This document shows, in pieces, positions 44,601 through 53,300 of a stretch of 64,000 nt of DNA. Both the position numbers and the translations under genes were made by a program. The notes under the pieces are model-generated. The model was not told the origin of the DNA. It saw only the letters and a program-made list of their open reading frames with translations, and ran no database searches. Every line of letters begins with the position of its first letter. Position 1 is the first letter of the stretch. This stretch comes from Penelope pileata (lineage: Eukaryota; Chordata; Aves; Galliformes; Cracidae), in assembly GCA_013396635.1 (NCBI GenBank), contig WBMW01001316.1, positions 94,923 to 158,922 of the forward strand, in the 5' to 3' direction.

Positions 44601-47347
44601 CAGAGGTCAGTCTGCAGCATGCTCAGGTACCAACAGTTTATTTGAACCTTCTGGAAATGGGGACATCTCTGTGGGACTTAGCTGCAAGGGTGATGACGGA
44701 GAGCACTGGTTTTTTTAACCAACACTAACATTGCAGTCCAGCCTGCTGCTATGCATGTCCTTTGGCTCAGTGCTCTGAAAGTGTACAAAGGACAGAACAG
44801 CTCTTCCAGGTGTGCCTCATGGAAACACCACTTCTTCTCTTTAGGTAAACTAATTTACAGCCAAAAATAACAACTGTGATCTGGACAATGTTATTAATTC
44901 TTTAGCCTATCTCCTGTGCTGATAGCTCTACGGTTTTACACTGCTTTTGTATTCTCAGCATGCAACTTTTCCTTCCTCTCCCAACAGTTACAGTCTTACA
45001 GCTTTTGTACTGCCTAAGACCCTGTATCTTAAAGAGATCACAGTCAAATTTAAACATCTCTGTACTTACAAATAAAAAAGGTGAATGAACAAACCAGATA
45101 AGAACTTTAGTGAGATACTGTTACATGCCTTATGGTAACAATTCTACAGACAGTAGAGCACGAAAGCACCTTTTAGTTGGGAGCATTTAAACTCAAACAA
45201 TTGCTGTTCTCATACAGATAAACTGTCAGCAGTAGTCGTCCTAATTCCAGGCACAATATCAAGCAAAGTAACACAAACGGGGTAATTCTCCACTGATAAG
45301 TAGCTCCCATTGCAAAGTCTTCATTCCCCTTTGCAGTTATAAATTAAAATGCAAAGACAATTATATAAATATTTCAATTTAACAGCAAAGCTAGGAAGTG
45401 GAAAAGTATGAGAACATCTGGCCTCACTGCTGAGGTATCTCTTCTAAGAAACACACATTTCACCAGGCAAGTGTACCAACTGTGAGGCTGATTCACTAGT
45501 GACTAAAGAACAGGTCATGACTTTTTCTTCACAAATAGTAAACTGAAGCCATAGTGTGAATGCACTTCAGCTCTAACAAGCACACTGCTCATCTTGGCTC
45601 AGCCAGGTCAGCAGCACCTTTGCTACTGGCCGACCCATGGCTGCTGAGGCAAGCAGGAGAGCAGCTACTAGAACAAAGAGAGTTACCTTTCTTGCGCAGA
45701 AGAACACTGGTGTGTTTCCGTCCATTTCTGTTCTCCACATGACACGTATAGTTAGCCAGATCTGCCTCCTCTACAGCATCAAAGATCAACGCCAACTCAA
45801 CTTCTTTTTCTCCAAGATGTTCTCTGAGGAGTCTGAATGGAAAGATGCAACCTTCTTTTAACTGAACTAATATGGGAGGGAGATTCCCAGAAGAGCCATG
45901 ATACCAAGTGTTCCTGGCCTCCTTAGAATTCTGGAGAAGAAGGTGAAGGAGATTGGAGTGGCCTGGAAGAGACTTTACAAGGGCAACCTTTAAAACAACC
46001 TAACCCTTTTCCTCCCCTCATGTCTGTGGTGAGGAGCAGAAGCAAATGCAGGAAGAGCGGCTGTGAGCACAACAGCTGCACATGGCTTCTTTAGCTCCAC
46101 CAGAATTTAAATGCATAAAAAAGTTCTTCTTTTAAAAGAAGCAATAAATATTCAGTTTCCAGAGAAGTAAAGATGCAGTGGCTAACCAAATTCTAAAGCA
46201 ATACTTCAAAGGCTTTGTCTTGTGCTCTGTTTTAATGCAGCCTTGAAAATCAGTGGAAGGAGCTATGTTACTCCATGGAATTTTGCTCTTTTTTTTTCTA
46301 GTAGATGCTAACTTTAGAAGGGGACAGTATCAAGAACAAGAGCTCTTTGCTCCTTTGAGGGGACAGAGGGGACAAACAAAATCCTCACAAAAGGAACAGA
46401 AAGTTCTAGCAGAGTTTCAGGTCAGACGTACAGTCTTTTCAAGTCATTGTTCTAATGTGGACATCAAAAATAATGCAAAGTAAATGCAAGTTTTTTCTGA
46501 TGATGGCGTTAAGTCTGAAAATAAAATGTCCTATTGTCTCAAAAGGTTTCTTATCAGTTGCTCAAGAAAGTTACTGGTCCTTTGAACAAGGAAATGTAAC
46601 ATCAAGTGCAATCTGTCAGATTCATTTGATCCTGTCAGCATACTGCTGCATAATATGTAAGGGGATGAACACAAAATGCATGACGTTCTCACAGTCTCAA
46701 ACCTGAGAACTCACCCTTGCACATAGCTCTGCTGGCAGTCTAACATGGCTTTACAGATAAAACTGTATTTTATTTTGATTTAATTTTATTTACCAAAACT
46801 AAGTATTTTCTCCAGAGACAGATGGAAGGCACAACAGAAGACAGGTAATTAACCAGAGTGCTATTTGTGCTGGATGGAAATTGCTTTTCACGGAGACCTT
46901 AGAATTTATCATTAATAGCAACAAACACCAAAGTTCTCTATTTCAAGCCAAAGTTGTTTTGGGTTTTTTACAAGAGATGTTTCAGCTACTGGCAGGGGAA
47001 TCTGGTGACAGATTTTCAGGCACATAGATATCTCCTATGTCTTAAAAGCTTATCTGCTGGAAAGAGCGCATCTCACGCTGCCCTGGCTCCAAGCCGCCCA
47101 ACAGTCTTTAGATGGAAAACTGTTTGCAATTCCAATTAAAAATATGTTCAGAAAACAAACCACAAACAGGCTTCTGTGACATACCACATTTCTAACACTA
47201 AATACTCCAAAAAGTACCTGATTTCGCCTTCTCTAATGTGACCTTCTAATTCTTCTATGAATTTTTCCCCTTTCATCCAGTAGATCATGGGGCCAGATTC
47301 TCCACTGAATCCAAAGAAAGCTTTGCAGGCCACGGTCAGTGGGTTGC
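22938..47347 (-). CDS. IL1RAPL2: IL1RAPL2, 3' half of the gene (five exons)
   Basis: Interleukin-1 receptor accessory protein-like 2 is a single-pass neuronal membrane protein of the IL-1 receptor family: three extracellular Ig domains, one membrane helix, a cytoplasmic TIR domain and a long C-terminal tail shared only with IL1RAPL1. The paralogue IL1RAPL1 acts in synapse organisation; the role of the L2 protein is less clear. Five minus-strand exons are visible: 47218-47347, 45687-45832, 40441-40584, 32393-32563 and 22938-23635. All have AG acceptors and GT donors, and the phases add up exactly: 1289 coding bases, giving 428 whole codons plus stop. The human protein is about 686 residues, so roughly the last 60 percent is here, probably the last five of eleven exons. 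The tail ending SFTSDIW and the segment CNIPLTLLNGQLPLNN favour L2 over L1. No frameshift or internal stop is seen, so the gene looks intact. The start codon lies outside the window. Confidence 0.95.
24855..25040 (-). mobile_element. Possible LTR fragment
   Basis: On minus there is a TATA-like CTATAAAAATGAG (25002-25014). About 100 bases later comes AGTAAAGATCTGTTC, resembling a weak poly(A) signal, and then CATTTATAACACA (ending 24855). The layout is LTR-like, but no second terminus or target duplication was found. Confidence 0.3.
28108..28560 (-). mobile_element. Old, diverged CR1 fragment
   Basis: The plus strand opens TTCACAGAATCATACAAGTT and GGAAGTGGGATCAGGAGGTC, followed by CAAACCAGGAAGAGATAAG. 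Further in, CTTGTTCAGTAGAGTTCTGA and CTGTGTGCTCCAGCTTCCTG match the usual CR1 order. Divergence is far higher than in the copy at 19209, so this is an old insertion in antisense-read CR1 orientation, that is, the same strand as IL1RAPL2. Confidence 0.7.
32393..32563 (-). CDS. IL1RAPL2: IL1RAPL2 exon: N-terminal half of TIR domain
   Basis: This 171-bp exon has acceptor TTCCTTACAG and donor GGAA|GTAAGT. It carries TIR box 1 (KEYDAYLSYTKVD), an acidic insert (DCDNNEEEQF), ALEILPDVLEKHYG, and box 2 (YKLFIPDRDLIPSG). Box 2 forms the BB loop used in TIR-TIR contacts. The exon ends with the first base of a Thr codon completed by CC in the next exon. Length and phases agree with the family exon structure. 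Confidence 0.96.
32663..33246 (-). mobile_element. CR1 LINE 3' fragment
   Basis: On plus it opens AATCATAGAGTACCCTGAGT and TGGAAGAGACCCATAAGGAT and continues through CACCAAGTCCAACCCTCAGC to CACACAGGGCTTGAGGTGAG. The minus strand keeps CR1 peptide pieces such as LCSALVWPHLKPCVKFWAPQ. One N lies at 33113. It belongs to a different subfamily from the copies at 19209 and 59669. Confidence 0.88.
35319..35770 (+). repeat. 5' LTR of the ERV1 provirus
   Basis: It opens TGAAGAAACTCG and ends TTCCATACA. AATAAA lies at 35697-35702, followed by GTTACTTTTCAGGACTCTTC and TGTCTCCTCTTTGAACATTA. It is shorter than its two relatives at 38646 and 39587 because of a deletion in the first 100 bases. Confidence 0.88.
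35773..35790 (+). other. Primer binding site, proline-tRNA type
   Basis: TGGGGGCTCAGCTGGGAG follows the LTR after two bases. The 5' half matches the 3' end complement of tRNA-Pro; the second half has diverged. Confidence 0.75.
36060..36960 (+). pseudogene. Decayed gag remnant
   Basis: Capsid-like pieces are readable in one frame. One is QMPLQQVPLRE (36427-36459) followed by a stop at 36460; the other is TTHDIMRMKKELPPH near 36500. These match the order of the N-terminal capsid region of gammaretrovirus Gag. A lysine- and glutamate-rich segment (RDRKEKLRNMEKMK, about 36880-36925, then a stop) corresponds to the charged helix near the Gag C-terminus. Several stops and length changes show that it is dead. 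No complete frame exists. Confidence 0.7.
36880..37300 (+). other. ERV1 internal module shared with the short provirus
   Basis: This stretch corresponds in order to about 3480-3870. Both contain GGAATATGG followed by GAAAA and then AGGGAATGGAAAAGGAG-like purine-rich sequence. Next come CTGTGAGTTATTAATATATG and AAATGTGCT, then AGGGCCTAGTAGGATAAA, and finally an ACACCTGA...GTGGAAA block. Alignment by eye only. Confidence 0.6.
37345..37650 (+). pseudogene. Decayed retroviral protease remnant
   Basis: VDTG at 37404-37415 is the aspartic-protease active-site motif. About 60 codons later, in the same frame, VPNCDCNLLGMNIMVKL (from 37575) matches the conserved second half of a retropepsin. In-frame stops between them (TGA at 37422, another near 37449, and later ones) make it non-functional. 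It lies after the gag remnant, as in a normal gag-pro-pol order. No reverse transcriptase was recognised beyond it. Confidence 0.75.
38641..39222 (+). mobile_element. Solo ERV1 LTR with target duplication
   Basis: The LTR is 38646-39217. It opens TGAAGGGAAAAGCAG, has AATAAA at 39144-39149 and ends TTTCTGTACA. TTCAC precedes it (38641-38645) and follows it (39218-39222). Its own duplication makes it a solo LTR rather than the 3' end of the provirus at 35319. Confidence 0.88.
39583..40149 (+). mobile_element. Second solo ERV1 LTR with target duplication
   Basis: The LTR is 39587-40145. It opens TGAAGGAAAAAAAAGG, has AATAAA at 40071-40076 and ends TTCCCATACA. CTGG lies on both sides (39583-39586 and 40146-40149). 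It is the same family and orientation as the two LTRs upstream. It ends about 290 bases from the membrane exon of IL1RAPL2. Confidence 0.88.
40441..40584 (-). CDS. IL1RAPL2: IL1RAPL2 exon: transmembrane helix
   Basis: This 144-bp exon has acceptor GCTAATTTTAG and donor GACG|GTAAGC. With the G from the preceding exon it opens DLIYKIELAGG and continues through a strongly hydrophobic stretch, GAILLLLILLVTIYKCY, which is the single membrane-spanning helix. Tyr, Lys and Cys residues follow on the cytoplasmic side, then IELMLFYRQNFGGDEAAD before the split Asp codon. The downstream NKEYDAYLSY in the next exon joins in phase. Confidence 0.95.
41611..41664. repeat. Tandem duplication of a 27-bp unit
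   Basis: GTGATAAACACAATATGAAGAT is followed by GTGATAAATACAATATGAAGAT, with only a few changes between units 41611-41637 and 41638-41664. Confidence 0.75.
42924..42943. repeat. Oligo-T tract of about 20
   Basis: An uninterrupted T-run, A-run on minus. No retrocopy body was recognised next to it. Confidence 0.8.
44018..44167 (+). mobile_element. CR1 3' tail
   Basis: The body reads TCTCTGGAGATATCCAAAAC, CCACCTGGACACTTTTCTG and GGTCCCTTCCAGCCTCTGTG, and it ends ATTTCGTGATTC. It is 5'-truncated and in plus orientation. Confidence 0.88.
45687..45832 (-). CDS. IL1RAPL2: IL1RAPL2 exon: second half of Ig domain 3
   Basis: This 146-bp exon has acceptor CCATTCAG|ACTCC and donor AAAG|GTAACT. Its first base completes the Arg codon split from the previous exon. 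It reads LLREHLGEKEVELALIF, then EEADLANYTCHVENRNGRK, and ends SVLLRKK plus one base. DLANYTCHVEN is the F-strand D-x-x-x-Y-x-C motif that closes the Ig disulphide. The N-Y-T triplet is a potential N-glycosylation site. The basic LLRKK lies just before the membrane. Confidence 0.95.
45833..47217 (-). other. IL1RAPL2: IL1RAPL2 intron splitting Ig domain 3
   Basis: A 1.4-kb intron with donor GTACTT and acceptor CCATTCAG. No repeats recognised. Confidence 0.88.
47218..47347 (-). CDS. IL1RAPL2: IL1RAPL2 exon: first half of Ig domain 3
   Basis: This 130-bp exon follows a pyrimidine-rich acceptor (CTTGTGGTCCTCAG) and ends at CAG|GTACTT. It begins with the last two bases of a codon, reads NPLTVACKAFFGFSGESGP, then MIYWMKGEKFIEELEGHIRE, and ends with two bases of an Arg codon. 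The Cys of TVACKAFF and the Trp of IYWMKG are the B-strand cysteine and C-strand tryptophan of an Ig fold. No earlier coding exon is recognisable up to 64000, in keeping with the very large introns of this gene family. Confidence 0.93.
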
Positions 47348-49004
47348 CTGAGGACCACAAGAACAGAGAGGGTTAGGCACATTGACACGGCTGCTAGAGA
47401 GAGAATGACTGTGAGAAAACTTAACACTTGATAAGCCTCCCCACACAAAACTGGGAAAAAAACTGAATAACTATAAAATGTAGGAAAAACGCTGATGTGG
47501 ATTCGCATCTAGAAGAAATAGCTGTGAAAAAAAACTCTAAGGTTATGCTTAATTTCATTTTTCCCCAGAAAGATGCTACATGGACAATGACAGGGTATGG
47601 AAACAGTGGCAATGTAAGGTGTTGTCAAATTGATTATTAAAAAAAAGACATTGTCAGACTCCTGGAGTCCCTAAGAGCACTGGAGAGCGCGCCCTTGTAA
47701 GCAGGTGAATCACCAAAGCTGCTGCTTACTGCTGCCAGCCCACCTGTAAAACAAAGGCAGTGAGAATTTCTTCCTCAGATGGAAATCAAATGTTAACGAA
47801 GTCTTGGTAAGCTGCTCAGAGAGCTTTGAAACATACCCAAGCAACATGTGATGCCAGTAAGCACTAACAACACCTGTATTACTGTCAACAGGCTTCTGGC
47901 AAAGGATTGAACTTCAAAGCATCGCTCAAGTAATACAGTAAAGAACTCTGCCTTTCAGCTCTTCAGGAATACTTCCAGAAGGGCGAAAATAAAACTTAGA
48001 AACTAATCATAATCCCTTTCTTTCCAAGAATTCAGCATGTACATGGCTTTCTGTCTGGTTATGGCTGTAGCTGTACTAGCTAGCCAAAGACTGCAGTGTT
48101 TATGCCAGGACAGATGGTTGTCTGCCTGCAGAAGAGAAAGAAAAAAAAGCCAGGAAATCCAAGAGAGCTACCCCATTCCCTTAGTTTGCAAATATATCTA
48201 CTGTTGCATGCACTTTTTACCCAGCATAGGTAGTTCTGGTCACAAAAGCAGCTGTGGTTAATCAGTTAACATGGGAGCACAGACCTCATCTAGTGCCAAT
48301 GGGGACTCCTCAACCTTGCAGGACTTGGATCAAATGTGAATTCCAAGCAATGCGTTTTACTGTATTTAGAAGAAATGTTTTATCATGCCAGTCATCCTGA
48401 GTGCCAAGAGGAGACTCTTCTGACACTCAAACAAGAACAGGCTCACACTTTTCAAAAAGGGCTTCTCATCTGGAGCACATCACTTGGCTGAACACAGGCT
48501 AATGGCTTCCCACGATTGGCTTAGTGTGCTTTAATCAGGTACTGCAGTCTGCTCAGCAGTGATAACTGCTTGTCTCCATACTCAGAATGTATCAGAGCTG
48601 TGTGTTCAGGCATCTTTGCCTAAACCTCCACAGAGCTGTGCTAAGTCAACTACTTGTACTTGTCTATCCATTACTTCAGTGCCCAATTTAAGACATGCCA
48701 AAAGTGCCTGATTATTCAGGAAGCGCAGCATTCCCCGCCACTAAATCAGATGCCTTTAGCTCGTTTCCAAGTCAAGAGCCAAAATTACAAGTCCTTGTGA
48801 AACATTAGGATACAGCATGAAAAGATTTAAAGACTGTGCTTGTGTCTGTGCTTCTCAAATATCAAAGGACAAAAATGGAAAGAAAATCAGAATGTTTATC
48901 CTGAAGATGTTTCACAGAATCTTTCATTATCCCAGCACTCGCTATGAACTCTGGTAGCACAGCTGGCCGCTGAGCACGTGCTGATGCTTACAGATTATAT
49001 GCAT
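47348..49004 (-). other. IL1RAPL2: IL1RAPL2 upstream intron, first part
   Basis: Unique sequence upstream of the first visible exon. No further IL-1-receptor-like exon was recognised on minus. It is assigned to intron because the first visible exon starts inside a codon. Confidence 0.75.
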
Positions 49005-49557
49005 AGGTTGCTCTGAAAGTAATGCCTCCTACTTAATTCCATGGAAACTACAACAGATACAAACAACACAACTCTATTGGATAAAGCAAACTCTCAGCTA
49101 CAAAACAATTTCTCAACATAGTCACCACCATTAGCTAATTCACGTGGATGACCTCATCGAAGTGCTCTTCATTTTGTGGTATGACAGCTGTGCATGCCCA
49201 TCCAGAACATGGCTTGTCATTCACATCACTGTCACCACTGCTGGCAGGCACCCCCACCCCTCCCTGGGCTCACAGCCACTGGCTGGGCTCCAGCAGCGTT
49301 CAGCAGCACCCATGAATGTCAGTGGGTGCCATTGTTTCCCCACGGAGGAATTCAGTTCCCCCCTGTGCTCCATCCGCACGCCCATGTCAGAGGCCATGGG
49401 GTCAGAGTGCCCCTCTGCTGCCATCTGTCACACGGCCACAGCATGGGACGGGAGCTGGGGGGGAAGGTTCAGCTCTGCTGCCATCCCACCAACATCCATC
49501 TCTGCCATCAGCGGCAACATCACAAAGTAAGAGGCATTGCTTTCGAAGCAGCCCTCG
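49005..49557. mobile_element. Galluhop-like mariner, non-autonomous
   Basis: The left end reads AGGTTGCTCTGAAAGTAATG and CCTCCTACTTAATTCCATGG. The right end reads GTAAGAGGCATTGCTTTCGA and AGCAGCCCTCG, followed by TA. The two ends are imperfect inverted repeats of about 28 bases. Inside, CATAGTCACCACCATTAGCT is typical of the avian mariner Galluhop. At 553 bp and with no transposase ORF, it is a deleted derivative. Family name from memory. Confidence 0.8.
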
Positions 49558-49805
49558 TACAACCAGCTAAAGCATCCAGAATATGAGGAGGAGCGGATAC
49601 TTACAGTACATCCCACACCAACCATCATCTTAAGAAAGTTCCAGACTTCGTTTACTAGTGACGGATCAGACACTTCCAGGTACACCTTTGACAAGACGAT
49701 ATGGAAGCAGCCTGCTCTCTGCTGCTCCCAGCCCGGCAGGTGCTGCGTGCCCCTCCAGGCTGCAGGGCAGGGCTGGGGCCCCCAGCTGCGCTCTGCTCGT
49801 GATGC
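49558..49805. other. Intron sequence between mariner and ERVL LTR
   Basis: A 248-bp spacer with no feature recognised. Confidence 0.5.
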
Positions 49806-50352
49806 CAAGTTGTTATGGTTTGACTTAGCAGATAGCTAAGTTCCACACAGTTAGTCACTCGCCCTCCCCCCTCCCCAAATGGGACGGGGGAGAGAAGTAG
49901 AGAGATATGCAGTAAAATGCATGGGTTGAGATAAATGCTATTTACAAAAATAGTAAAGAGAACAAAAGAAATAACAGTACATATATATATATATATATAC
50001 ACAAAGAGGATACGCAGAGCAAGGGCTCACAGCCACTGGTGACCCTTCCTCCCGGCTAGCCCCTCCTGTCACGAACGGAACCTGGAAACACCACAAACCA
50101 ATCCCATGATGTTCTATGGGATGGAATAGCTCTGTGGTCAATTTGGGTCAGCTGCCCTGGTCCTGTCCCCTCCCAGTTCCCAGCTCCTTATGCCCCCCTT
50201 AACTATTTCACCGGCAGAGGAATGCGGAAGTGAGTTATGTCCTCGGCTCCGCTCAACACTGCCAGGATGCTATCAGTATCTCTGAGGTACAAGATAAATT
50301 CATACTAGACACTACGAGAAGCGTAACTTCTGTTAGAAACTAAGACACAAGT
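49806..50352 (-). mobile_element. Solo ERVL-type LTR with target duplication
   Basis: The LTR is 49811-50347. On minus it opens TGTCTTAGTTTC and ends AACCATAACA. It contains CAGCTGACCCAAATTGACCA (plus about 50134-50153), a string I recall from avian ERVL/ERVK LTRs. The 5-bp repeat CAAGT flanks it (49806-49810 and 50348-50352), the length usual for ERVL. A (TA)n array sits inside. It is in the same orientation as IL1RAPL2, so its poly(A) or promoter signals could in principle act on that transcript. Confidence 0.82.
49979..49999. repeat. (TA)n microsatellite inside the LTR
   Basis: About ten TA units lie within the ERVL-type LTR. Confidence 0.9.
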
Positions 50353-53300
50353 GCGGGGTCCTGCACTGCACCCGCTGAGGCGTGGTTCCTGCCTGTTGAA
50401 ATACCACTTAATGACTCCCAGCCTGTAGCTGCTCAGTCCCCTCTTGATCTTAATGGAAAAAGACAACTGTAGCAATGTGAGAAAGAAAAAAGGCTAGACG
50501 TGGCCTACAAGCATGGATGGCATATGCCCTTTACTTGGCACACTGCCAGGCATTAAGTGTTACAGGCAAAATACATTACAGGGTGTGCTTTTTCCTCACA
50601 GTAGCAGCTTTTCAGCTAAAAAAAAAAACAAAAAACAAAAAACAAACAAAAAAACACCACAAAACCCTGAGGAAATGAAAACATTCCAAGTTGAACTTAA
50701 AACTTCTATACCTGTAGAGCAAATATCCTGAGGTAATATGTCAGTTCTGAAGAAATAGGGTTTTCTATACAAACAGGAAAAACTAAGGGAACAGCCGTTG
50801 GTACACAGCTCCCATGACAAACCCAACGTGAAGCCTCAGCAGCTTCTCCTGTGGCAGCCCATGCGCCCTGAATGCACCCAGGCAGACTTGTTTCCCAGCT
50901 CCGCTGCCAAGGAAAACCATCAGAACAAACTGATATGGACAATGGCAACATTCAGTAGATAGAATTAGTACTTTCAGCTTTGAGCCTGGGGCTCAGACAT
51001 GCCAGAACCCCCCGCAGTCCATCCCTCCCGCACAGCCACTGCTGGGCAGAGGGAGGTGGAAGCAGCTATCACGGGGACGAGTAACTTTCCTCTCAGCAGC
51101 AGCCAGGTCCAGCTCATCTGTTCTGGAGTGATAAGAGCTTGGGGCCTGATGACATCTCCAAGTCCCACCTACATCCCAACTCTCACACACCACTCTTCTC
51201 CCCAGGCAGATGGGGACATCCCACTCTTCTGTAGCTCCTGAAGCAGTGCCGCGTTTGCAGCTCTGCCACTCCTCTGTGGCTCCATGAGCAACCAGCAGGA
51301 CAACGGCAGGGAAGGTACCGTGGGCTCCTCCTTGCAGAAGCTCCTCACCTCCTCAGAGAAGCTTCTGTAAGGACAGCAAGGGACATATGCCTCTCCAGTC
51401 TCATCAGGGCATAGATGGCTACAACAGCAACCTGGCTTTAGTCGTTTTCGGGGAACTCTACACAATTTCCATGCAAAAGAGGACAGGGCATACCTCACTG
51501 CATTGCAGCCCAAGGAGCAGGATTCTACCACTGCAGCTGAATTCCTCCGTCCCTAAATGTAGACTATGGGGAGAAACACCAAGCATGGAAAATGCCTGTT
51601 GCAGATCCTGATTTTGAGGCTGGCTCTGAGCCATGTGAGACCACAGAATGAGCAGGCAATCTGCAACTCCAGCAGCTTGTTGTGTGGAAGGCCCAGCACC
51701 TCTGGGCATCATTACTGATGTTCTGCACAACACTGAACAGCTCCACTACAGACTGTTCTTATTAAAGAAAACTTCCCCTAGCATCATTTAACTAACCAAA
51801 ACAAGGTTCCTAGAACGAATGGTATCCTGAAAGTTTTCCATTTGTAAATGATTTCTGTTTAAATCAGACATTTCAGTTGCAATTTTAATTAATAAAATAA
51901 TTTGCTGAAAACCAGCAAATGATTAGAGAGGTTTCTAATGAATCAACACTTATGAGAATGTTTTAAGAAACAAGGGGAGAAATTAAAAAAAGCCTGCTCA
52001 TAGACATCGCTGAATCCACCGCTCTGCCAGGGTCACCATGGGACAGGAAAGCCTCAGGGTCCAGCAGAAGTCTCAGCTCGAGCTTTTATCCTCACTCTGT
52101 CAATCAGGCAGGCTTCCTGCAAACTCCAAGGTGATGACATAAAACCGCTGGTGACCAGAAATATTCGCATTGCTAAATCTTATTGCATATTTTTCACCTG
52201 ATTGTTTTCACAATAAATCTGTGGAACTCTACACCATACATTGTTTTTTTCTGAAAAAGAGAACGCCACAGAAATTCAAGCAAAACAGCAACCTGGTGGG
52301 AGTAGGAGTCCTGACTAAGGATAGAAAGAGTCTGCAAAATAATTTAGCCAGGCATGATTCCGATTGTGCTTACTGCAGGTCTGACAGGCTTTGAAAGAGA
52401 ATGACAAATACCACACAGCCCAGGCTTTCTTAAACAAGTCACGCTCCAAGCATCAGATAAATGAAGCTTAAAATACCTAAAAAGTTCTTCAGTCCTTTAA
52501 AAACATGAACACCAAGGCTAGATGACAGACCAGCACAGAAAACAAAAGCTTTTCACAGGCCACAAGATGTGGCTTATGCCAGTGAAAATTTTCAGTGATT
52601 TTTTTTTCTTGAAAACACTGATTCTTGGGGAAAAAAAAAAAAAAAGTGAAAAAGAAAAAGCAAGGTTTTTTTTTTTGGCTTATTTACCAGCATCCAGTTG
52701 GGGTGCAATGCATAGGCCTTATTCTCTGATGTCCATATTCTGGTGCTGCTCCGTTCTGGAGCAAATCACCCCATCTACCAGCCAAAGTAATTTGTGAATC
52801 CTTTATTTTTTTTGCTACAGCATGAAACATCAGGGTTTTTTCCAATTCTTTTGTGATTTTGTGCCATTTACAACATCACTCACAACAAACCTGATCAATA
52901 CCTTTGCATCCCCTGCATGACAGTGGGAGGCTTTTAATCAATCAAAACCCCAAAGAACTGCCACCTCTCTAAGAAATTAAAAGAAGCAATGACAAACAAA
53001 ATATAGTGGTACCACCATCGCAGCCTCTTCTCTCACCATGTCAGCCTGATTGTTCAAACTAGACACTGATTGTAGGAGGGCTACACAATTGTTCCCAACA
53101 GCAGAGGGCCAGGCTTCTGTCATGGCAGCACAAATCCTTTGATGAAGCCATCACGGGCTTGGCAAAACCGAAGAGGAGGTGCAAGGCGCAGAGAGACCTC
53201 ACAGCACTGACTGGGCCTGGCTCCACCAGAGGATGCCCCTGCAGCCTAACACAGGTGGGAAGGGGGTGGCAGTGGGTGTGCGTCACGCCAGGGCTGCACC

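Larger units (their letters stand above)
40585..45686 (-). other. IL1RAPL2: IL1RAPL2 intron before the membrane exon
   Basis: A 5.1-kb intron with donor GTAACT at 45686 and acceptor TTTTAG at 40585. It holds a 27-bp tandem duplication (41611), a T-run (42923) and a CR1 tail (44018). The rest is unique. Confidence 0.85.

Noticed and set aside
45589..45686. Open frame past the donor at 45686 as an alternative C-terminus
   Set aside because: Only a short read-through into the intron. It has no poly(A) signal nearby, and the donor joins in phase to the membrane exon.
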